DNA from: Sipunculus nudus
Taxonomy: Eukaryota; Annelida; Sipuncula; Golfingiida; Sipunculidae
DNA length: 64,000 nucleotides
Direction: 5' to 3'
Assembly (NCBI GenBank): GCA_026874595.1
Contig: CM049315.1
Coordinates: forward strand, 40,010,164-40,074,163
Positions 55,307-64,000 of this stretch are shown here, one piece after another. The stretch's first letter is position 1, and every line of letters begins with the position of its first letter. The notes under the pieces are model-generated. The model made no database searches, was not told the DNA's origin, and saw nothing but the letters and a program-made list of their open reading frames with translations. The position numbers were made by a program, and so were the translations under genes.

Positions 55307-57170
55307 ATGATAACCTGCATTTATAAAGCTGTCATCAAGACGACCGGCTTAATGCTTTTTAATGCGGAACTTTGTTTTTTTTTTCTCTTTGGTGTTAGCT
55401 TATATATGTAGTTAAAACCGGAAGTGATCGGAAGGGACTCGGACCCAGGAGTTTCCAAGGGCACAAGATCAGACTTAACGATGAAGTCTCAAATTTAAGT
55501 TCTCATTTGTCTTAATAGCATTAGCAAGTTCATATAGGTTTTAACCCGTATGGTCAAAAGGGCCTGGATGGGCCTAAAGTTCTTAAGGCATTGAAATGTA
55601 CAATTTCCTGAGTATTGGTGCACAATAGTTACGGTATAACAGAATGGTAAATATTATATTTAGTACTACAGATCCGTACATGGAAGAAATTAACCAAACT
55701 TTATATTTATTTGCCTTCATTTATCATGGTCCGGGGGGCTATGAAAAGCGTATACTTTCCTTCTGGAAGTACCTGCCGTTTCTTTTCATTTTACTTAGTT
55801 TAAAGTCTGGATCAGGTAAAAAGTATAGGCTAGTTGCTTATGTTAAGTGTTCCTGAATATAATTATTCAAGGAATCAAATTTATTCATTGATTTACGTTT
55901 GATATAGTGAAGAGGCCTCTTACATTATTTTTTTTTTTTAATTTATCAGGGTGCTTTTCTTTGTTTTTTTTCCGGGAGGGGGGGTCGATTTCTTATTGTT
56001 TATAAATCCCGGAATCCCTATATATGCCATACATGTATATCCTGTTGATTATCAACTTATCAGGAACCCATATAGCTTCCTGTTGTTGTGAAAGACCAGG
56101 TATAGTTGCAGAATCACAGTAGTAATCGATACAGCTTCCGCTGCAGATCTAACACCTGTCATGTAAGTATGTAACAATCTGACGCATATGCACTTGACTT
56201 GGCTGCGGCGGCACGTGTTGATTTATCAAACTATTGTAACCCCTTATTATGTTTCTGTAAATATTTTTTTTTGTTCTTCCAAGTTTCAATTGTGTTTGTT
56301 GATATTGTGATAGTATTGATGTTGGTTGTACATATAGCATGAGAAGCACATACCAAGGTTATAGGGTTGCCTACTAAGACCTCGATATGATTTTTATTTC
56401 AGTTTAGCATGGTGGATAAAATAGATATATGATAATAAAGGTAGCATTAAATGGAGAAAAATATGCATCCCCTGTTACAGTCCATTCTTTAGTTTACTGC
56501 TACAATAAGTATAGTTTTGGTTTTAAATCCAATAAAGAGTTTATTACATCCGTTAAACTGTATGGTTATAATAACGAAGAAAAAGGAGAGGGCCGGGAAC
56601 ATTTGGTACCGCATTGAAATATTTCTCTCGGAGGCCCTGCTTATAATCTCATTCAGAGCGTTAACATATTATCTGGAAAAAAAAGAACAACTGAAATATG
56701 CGTGTTGGTAAGCACAGTTAACGTGTTTCTGTTTAGCATAACAAGGCCGTGTGACTGGAGGCCCGATTGTGAGCCGCAACACGCGACGTTTCAGCCAGCA
56801 GGAACATGTATTACATTTTTCTTGAAAAGTCAGTCAGAGCATCTACTGATGGACACGTGTTTGCCAGGGCGATACACGCAGTTTATGTTGACACATGTGA
56901 TCTCGCCCGGTGCACTATTTTTAACACTTGTTTACAGGAGTAAGCATACGGTTTCAGGGCAAAATTTGTCCAGGTACAAATTTATTTTAAAGGGAAAAAT
57001 CTATTTATAGTGTTTATTCAACATGCTATATGGGTGGTTGGGCCCCTTTTATAATTTGATCGAATAGACACATTACCAATCATCAGTGACTGTCATCCCT
57101 GACGCGAAGAAGGCCTAACTCTATGCATAGACAACAATCAATTGTAATTTGAAACAATTTAACATCCGAT
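55307..57170. other. Mostly unrecognised; one diverged repeat
   Basis: Old tandem-repeat DNA continues to about 55560. A relative of 51165-51260 lies at 56727-56815. The frame at 56702-57010 spans that repeat and is not gene-like. Nothing else recognised. Confidence 0.4.
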
Positions 57171-57302
57171 GGGGGGGGGGGGGGGGGGGGCTATTTAGAT
57201 CATAGCACGACCGTCGACTGTCTCGGCCGAAAGGGAGGGCAGGGGTGTCCCCTCAGAATTTTTGCGGTCGTGCGCCCCTCCCCCCCCCCCCCCCCACCCC
57301 CA
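57171..57302. repeat. Foldback with G and C tracts
   Basis: A G20 tract (57171-57190) and a C-rich tract (57274-57299) are complementary and enclose a 9-bp perfect stem, GCACGACCG (57205-57213) / CGGTCGTGC (57265-57273). The interior is GC-rich (CTCGGCCGAAAGGGAGG). It is probably the remains of a short inverted-repeat element. Tract lengths are likely to be unstable. Confidence 0.8.
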
Positions 57303-57334
57303 CCCCATGCTAAAATCCTTTGCACGCCCTTGTA

Positions 57335-59837
57335 CACGCTGAACTGATGTGTATGTTAAACACATGATATGTATGTTACATGCTGATCTGATGTTCACAT
57401 TACACACTGATATGTTGTGTATGTTACACGCTGATCTGACGTGTATGTTACAGGCAGATCTGATGTTTGTATAACATGCTGATCTAATGAGTATTTTTTT
57501 ACGCTGATCTGACGTGTATGTTACACGCTGATTTGATGCGTATATTATACGCTGATCTGATTTGTATGTAACAGGCTGATCTGTTGTGTATGTTACACGC
57601 TCATCTGATGTGTATGTTACAGGCTGATCTGTTGTGTATGTTACACGCTCATCTGATGTGTATGTTACAAGCTGATCTGATGTTTAAATTACATGCTGAT
57701 CTAATGTGTATGTTAAACGCTGATCTGATGTATGTTACACGATAATCTGATGTGTATTTTACACGCTAATCTGGTATGTGTGTTACAGGCTGATCTGATG
57801 TGTATGTTACAGGCTGATCTGTTGTGTATGTTACACGATGATCTGATGTGTATGTTACACGATGATCTGATGTGTATATAACAGGCTGATCTGATGTGTA
57901 AGTTACAGGCTGATCTACAAGTATGATACAGACTGATTTGATGTGTATGTTACACGCTGAAATGATTTATATTTTTACAGTCTGATCTGATGTGTATATA
58001 AGAGGCTGCTCTGATGTGTATGTTATATGCTGATCTGTTGTGTATGTTACAGGCTGATCTGTTGTGTATGTTACACGATGATCTGTTGTCTATGTTGCAC
58101 TATGATCTATTGTGTATGTTACACGATGATCTGATGTGTATGTTACAGGCTGATCTGTTGTGTATGTTACACGATGATCTGATGTGTATGTTACAGGCTG
58201 ATCTGTTGTGTATGTTACACGATGATCTGATGTGTATGTTACAGGCTGATCTGTTGTGTATGTTACACGATGATCTGTTGTGTATGTTACAGGCTGATCT
58301 GTTGTGTATGTTACCCAATGATCTGTTGTGTATGTTACAGGCTGATCTATTGTGTATGTTACACGATGATCTGATGTGTATGTTACACGATGATCTGATG
58401 TGTATGTTACACGATGATCTGATGTGTATGTTACACGATGATCTGATGTGTATGTTACAGGCTGATCTGTTGTGTATGTTACACGATGATCTGTTGTGTA
58501 TGTTACACGATGATCTGTTGTCTATGTTGCACTATGATCTATTGTGTATGTTACACGATGATCTGATGTGTATGTTACAGGCTGATCTGTTGTGTATGTT
58601 ACACGATGATCTGATGTGTATGTTACAGGCTGATCTGTTGTGTATGTTACACGATGATCTGATGTGTATGTTACAGGCTGATCTGTTGTGTATGTTACAC
58701 GATGATCTGTTGTGTATGTTACAGGCTGATCTGCTGTGTATGTTACCCGATGATCTGTTGTGTATGTTACAGGCTGATCTATTGTGTATGTTACACGATG
58801 ATCTGATGTGTATGTTACACGATGATCTGTTGTGTATGTTACACGATGATCTGATGTGTATGTTACAGGCTGATCTGATGTGTATGTTACACGATGATCT
58901 GTTGTGTATGTTACACGATGATCTGTTGTCTATGTTGCACTATGATCTATTGTGTATGTTACACGATGATCGGTTGTGTATGTTACAGGCTGATCTGTTG
59001 TGTATGTTACCCGATGATCTGTTGTGTATGTTACAGGCTGATCTATTGTGTATGTTACACGATGATCTGATGTGTATGTTACACGATGATCTATTGTGTA
59101 TGTTACACGATGATCTGATGTGTATGTTACAGGCTGATCTGTTGTGTATGTTACACGATGATCTGATGTGTATGTTACAGGCTGATCTGTTGTGTATGTT
59201 ACACGATGATCTGATGTGTATGTTACAGGCTGATCTGATGTGTATGTTTCACAATTATCTGTTGTGTATGTTACACGATGATCTGATGTGTATGTTACAG
59301 GCTGATCTGATGTGTATGTTACACGATGATCTGATGTGTATGTTACAGGCTGATCTGATGTGTATTTTACACGCTGATCTGGTGTGTATGTTACAGGCTG
59401 ATCTGATGTGTATGTTACAGGCTGATCTACAGTGTATATTACAGGCTGATCTGTTGTGTATGTTGCACGATGATCTGATGTGTATGTTACACGATGATCT
59501 GTTGTGTATGTTACACGATGATCTGATGTGTATGTTATAGGCTGATCTGATGTGTATGTTACACGATGATCTGTTGTGTATGTTACAGGCTGATATGTTG
59601 TGTATGTTACACGCTGATCTGGTGTGTATGTTACAGGCTGATCTGTTGTGTATGTTACCCGATGATCCGTTGTGTATGTTGCACGATGATCTGATGCATA
59701 TGTTACACGATGATCTGTTGTGTATGTTACATGCTGACCTGATGTGTATATAACAGGCTGATCGCTTGTGTATGTTACACGATGATCAGGTGTGTATGTT
59801 ACACGCTCATCTGATGTTTACATAACATGCTGATCTA
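57335..59837 (+). repeat. 24-bp minisatellite array (~104 units)
   Basis: The unit is TGATCTG(A/T)TGTGTATGTTACA followed by CGA or GGC. Two variants, ending ACACGA and ACAGGC, alternate irregularly. The centre (58014-59540) is highly regular and the edges are degenerate. A marked variant (TCTATGTTGCACTATG) occurs at 58089, 58521 and 58929, i.e. 432 and 408 bp apart, or 18 and 17 units, revealing a higher-order repeat. Because 24 is a multiple of three, one frame stays open for 508 codons (58014-59540), encoding C-M-L-(H-D-D/Q-A-D)-L-(L/M). I treat this as a repeat, not a gene. Confidence 0.95.
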
Positions 59838-60514
59838 AAAATCTAAATGGATCCCTCTTCCGAAAAAAACGGGTTAAATCGGCTTAATTACATTTTTTTC
59901 ATTTAAAATAAGAAAATTTTTATTTTGTGTAAGAAATTTTAATTTATTTTAGCAACAATTCAAGCAACATATCGAATGAGAGCTATTGCCAATTCCAAAA
60001 CTCGGGGGACGAAAAGATCTGTACGTAATTTTTTTCAAGAAAAGTATATCCATTTTTCGCTCAGCAGGTCATCATACGAGCCATTGCGATCATCCTTTGT
60101 CCGTCGGAGGTCTGGACGTTCACAAGGCATAAATCGTAATCGCTTGACCTAGAAACCTCTTACTTAATATCTAGGCAGGTCTTTGCATACCAAAAAAAAA
60201 AACAGGTCAATGACTGATGTTAGGGCAAACAACCTAAACAGTGAAAGCTAATGCGTCATCTGAACAAATATCATCGTTAATTTCAGAATTAATGCAGACA
60301 ATATTTAAATTTGAACATTACGGCAATTTTTAGATATACTTCTATTAGTAACGTGTGTTCTTGTGAATTTTAACTCTTAGAAAACCAGACGTGAGTTAGT
60401 GTTTGAAATGAATGATGTTATATAAAACAAATACTGATACATATCGACATTTATGTGTAGGCAAGCACAATTTAGTCATCACCAGGATCACGTTCTTCTG
60501 GCACTAACATTTAC
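59838..60514. other. Nothing recognised
   Basis: AT-rich DNA immediately after the minisatellite. No features seen. Confidence 0.45.
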
Positions 60515-60609
60515 TTGATTCAGCTATACATTCCCCCTCACAACTGTTGATGTCTGTAAGTAGGCTACATAGAGCTGTACCACAAACTTCTTTGTAGTTT
60601 CACCTTATA

Positions 60610-61022
60610 TTTTTCAAAAGTTCACCAGTAACAGGAGGAATGTCACACAACACTGGCTTCCTCTGCACCACACTGACGGTGCATCCTAATTCCTCTGGAT
60701 TGATTAAACTGTTACACCATTGTTATACCTTGTATAAGGCCGTTGCTATTGTAGGTGACAGAAAATGAGCATCAACGACTAAACAAATTTGAGCCACCTT
60801 TTTGCAGAATCCCTTGCATCGAGCCTCATCAAAGGTATCACGAGGGGATTCATTGTATACACAGAGACGATTTCCGGCCATGTGCTTTTCCTGGGAGTTT
60901 GGTGCTATAGCCTTGTCACTTAGCATATGGGCCGAAACATTAGCAGCATTTATCTCTTGCAAGGCCTCGTGGTGGTGCATTAAGTAGAACTCCCATATAA
61001 GATACGAACGTAAACCCAACAT
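60610..61022 (-). pseudogene. Unrecognised protein-like frame with internal stop
   Basis: The minus-strand frame from 61022 starts MLGLRSYLIWEFYLMHHHEA, runs 99 codons with mixed composition (CKGFCKKVAQICLVVDAHFL near its end) and stops at 60723. In the same frame past the stop it continues QWCNSLINPEELGCTVSVV up to KNIR at about 60613. One TAA thus separates two protein-like pieces. Alternatively AAG|GTATAA at that point is a splice donor. I cannot assign a family. A degraded gene or transposon fragment, or an exon of a minus-strand gene, would fit. Confidence 0.3.
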
Positions 61023-64000
61023 TGATGGTTATATAGTTATTAGAAAGCAACTCAGGCAAAGGTTAAAGAAATCAAATATGAAGCAAATAACTTTAAAGTG
61101 TTCCACTCAACTTCTACTCACTCAAAGTAAAATTTGCAAATATATAAACATTTAAGAGTTGTGAACATTTTCTGAATAAAATGCTAGAGGTTTTGTGTCA
61201 TTCATCGAAACACACCAGCCATTTCGCTTCTGGTTATAAAAGTCAAAGCAATACATTGCTAGAAAATGAACAGTGCTTGGGTTTCATTCTTATTTGTTAG
61301 AACTCATAAATTCCAAAATAAAAAAAAGGGCAATCGAACATGGTAAATATTATACATATCAGTTGCACTATCACTGTTGTCAAAATAATTTCAGTTTACC
61401 TCTCATTTTTACAAGCGTAGGATCTACTACAAATGATTGATTTATGAGACATTTAAAGGTATAAAGCTAGTCAGACATAAAAACGCCAATATATACAATA
61501 TTTACCTGATAAACATGGCAATAGGCTTTTTTTACCAGGTTACCCTACCTAGATTAATGCAGATTTTTAGTATGTTAATCAGGAAGTGTTTCTGAACAAA
61601 AAATAAAAAAACCAAGAAAACACTGAAATTATTTATATCGCCTTTTGTGGCGATTGGGTGTAAATATTCGCAGATTGTCTGGACAATCAGAATTTTTCTC
61701 CCTGAGAAGGAATTACTAAAGTAAAATTCGAGTTGTTCTACTATCAGACAGGTCATTTCTAGCATAATTATTACCAGTGAAGTTTCACTTTGATCAACGC
61801 TTTAATGTCGCTTTCATCGGTTATTTGTGTTAATGTGTTTCTGTCCCTTTCATAAATAATACCTCTTCTATCTTTCTCTAATACACACACACTCACGCAA
61901 ACTCTCATACTCGCCCCCTTACCAACCAAAACGCGAACACGGAGCTAAAAAAAATTACTTTCCATTTTAAATGATACACATTTGGAAAGAAAGTCTGATC
62001 TCGGTTAAGCTTCCATAAAACTTCAATAACATTTTAAAATTTATTGCTTTGGTTTCGATTTCAAAGTCCGCCTAATTAAAGATGTAATTGAAGGGTTATT
62101 CCAACCATGACATACATATGACCTTTAACGATCTTCACCCGAGTGGGATGAAAGATATTAAGCACAATGCACTTTTTCTCCTTTTTTTGCAGCTGTTACT
62201 CGGTATAAGCCAGATCCTCCTATATTATAATGTAATTTCATGAATGTGCTTATATGGAGAGAGAGCGAGAGAAGGAAGGAGTAAGTGTGAGACGTACATC
62301 ACAAGAAAAATAGAAAATTAATTCACAGCAGGCAAATTGTTAGCGGTGATAAAATTATTGAATGAGAAGGCTCTGTGAGATTTTAAAGTATCTCTCTTCC
62401 TTCCTGCTGAAGAATTTACTTCTCCCAGATGTCGGAGATTACGTCGGAAATATGACGACCAGAACTGCACCTGCCCGAACTGCAGCTAGGAATTTAATAA
62501 AAACAGGCCACAATGAAAAATATTACACGCAATAAAATGGAAACCTGTCTCGATACTGACACTGTAGTTTTGTACTACAGTATCATTCATCCAATATCTT
62601 TTTTGTTGTCCGGCTGTTCCTATATTTGCTTATGACACATTCGATATCAGTAGAGGTTAATGCTTAGGCTATATTCCCGATGACCAATCACTGCCGACGC
62701 TTTGACTTGATATGAAAGCTAAAGTGAATTTGATAAAAAATGAATTTTGCGTTTAATATGGCTTTTCCATTTATACTGAATGATTAAAGAAGAAGTCAAT
62801 TATATTTGGAAAATAATATTTCAGAATCTGTGGTTGTACCTGCGCTCTTCCTCTCCGCTGGCCCAAAATTCTGTGAGAGAAATTCTTAGAGAGATTTGTT
62901 ACATTTCGGAAAGATTTTCATTGGTTTAATTAACGTTTAAATCGTTCTTTAAGTAAACCTAACAACCGACTATTTTACCCGTATAATGTAGGGTTTATAA
63001 AGTTCCGTATAAGTTAACCAAGAAAGCTTTTCTATCACATATGATTATCTTTTAATGAACACTTATAAATGACGAACTCTTCGTTTTATTTTTAAAATTA
63101 AACACTGAAGCAAAAAAAAAGAGCCGGGCAGAGAGACAATACTTAAATTTTGTTCCAAATTCCAAATTTGTTCCAAGTTAAATAATACCTCAATATATAG
63201 TTGAAAACAAATCATTTTCAACGATAAAATATAATGGTGACAAGAATCAAACATTTTTCCACAAAAAATGGTTTACACTCACTTGGTGCCCTTTTTTAAA
63301 TCATATTATACAATATCATACAAAAATGAATGACTTAAATGATACACCATGAGAAAAAAACAGTGTGTCAGGGCAGAGTGATAAATACTCTGGAATGTCT
63401 AATAAACATATACAATGGAACAACACTACGCTCTTTACACAGCGCTTTGCCCATAGGCCAACAACCTATATCGTAAGCGATGTTTGTTATGACCTTGTAT
63501 CCTGAATCTCTGCACCAGAGGAAAGCACTATATTTGGTCCAATCAGATGAGACCCTGTGCTGAAGACAACACGGTTTACCAGCCAAGCGAGGAATACACG
63601 GAACCAATGTTGTTCATTTCGTTTTGAGTGACAGCTCATCGCCCCGGCGACCGTTTGAACAGGCCACAGGCTCAGAGAGAATTACCCCACACGTGGTTTC
63701 TGGGCGGAGCCTGATGTCTGTCGAGTGTTTGTTGACTTGCACTTGGTTGGCTGCTCGTCACATCAGCAGTTTTTTTTTTTCAGCAGACAGGCCCATCACC
63801 ACCACCTGTTGTTTAAATGCTTCATAAACGGCCAAAGCAGGCAGCGCAAAAACCTGTAGCTTCTTCAGAAGCGCAAGGTTTCCGGTGCCTCGGGAGCGTA
63901 TAGCAACATATACACTCGTCCGCTGTACTTTAATTGATTTTAGAAGACGTAGACTCGCTGTATCAATAAAAGGAGGTTTGCTTCTCTTAATGTTTTATTT
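61023..64000. other. Nothing firmly recognised; GC-richer right edge
   Basis: About 3 kb of mostly AT-rich DNA with no repeat copies or clear exons. From about 63610 to 63960 the DNA is richer in C, G and CpG, and contains a pyrimidine tract ending CAGCAG (63768-63786). A promoter or first exon of a gene beyond the window is possible but unsupported. Confidence 0.35.

Noticed and set aside
56702-57010. 102-codon plus-strand frame as a coding exon
   Set aside because: It overlaps a segment homologous to 51165-51260, where the frame is not preserved, so it reads a dispersed repeat.
58014-59540. 508-codon open frame, the longest in the window
   Set aside because: It is the translation of a 24-bp minisatellite whose unit length is a multiple of three. 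The opposite strand is open over the same units too, and there is no non-repetitive coding DNA at either end.

Overview
The window looks like repeat-dense, gene-poor nuclear DNA from a marine invertebrate, most likely a mollusc and plausibly a bivalve. It is AT-rich by eye, carries long (TA)n/(GA)n tracts, tRNA-derived SINEs, LTR and LINE remnants, and several non-autonomous elements with tandem-repeat cores like the pearl/HINE elements known from bivalves. The taxonomic call is inference. I find no complete host protein-coding gene, no tRNA or rRNA gene and no CRISPR array. Most long open frames lie in microsatellites, minisatellites or transposon remains.

Layout. 1-9000: SINE copies, an LTR fragment, microsatellites and two direct repeats in mostly featureless AT-rich DNA. 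10304-10775: a small hAT-type element with an 8-bp target duplication. 12700-15850: a GC-rich stretch, three candidate exons of a possibly non-coding spliced transcript, and a 977-bp inverted-repeat element in the second putative intron. 16000-16305: a microsatellite and a cluster of inverted TTTGACAACCC motifs. 18780-28070: a tandemly duplicated host repeat broken by a 7.9-kb decayed Ty3/gypsy-class retrotransposon. That element has the order gag - integrase - reverse transcriptase - RNase H, as in Gmr1-like elements, and its RT is itself broken by an 1.8-kb Helitron2/helentron-like element. 28741-30235: a helitron-like 3' terminus abutting a ~153-bp tandem array. 31472-32627: a second, inverted copy of the helentron-like element. 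37000-40460: degraded repeats and a SINE. 43185-47999: a composite element with a ~148-bp tandem array. 48243-48890: a foldback element with ~150-165-bp arms. 49272-49720: an unoccupied copy of the repeat that hosts the retrotransposon. 49943-50161: a LINE RT scrap. 53985-55560: diverged tandem repeats containing an inverted solo LTR. 57171-59837: a G/C-tract foldback, then ~2.5 kb of a 24-bp minisatellite that spells a 508-codon open frame. 60500-61022: an unrecognised protein-like minus-strand ORF. 61023-64000: nothing recognisable.

Together the features record nested insertions rather than a gene system: a host repeat duplicated, a Gmr1-like element landed in it, decayed, and received a helentron-like element. 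Related copies elsewhere in the window allow the ends, target sites and one unoccupied site to be read directly. All boundaries and homologies were found by eye.
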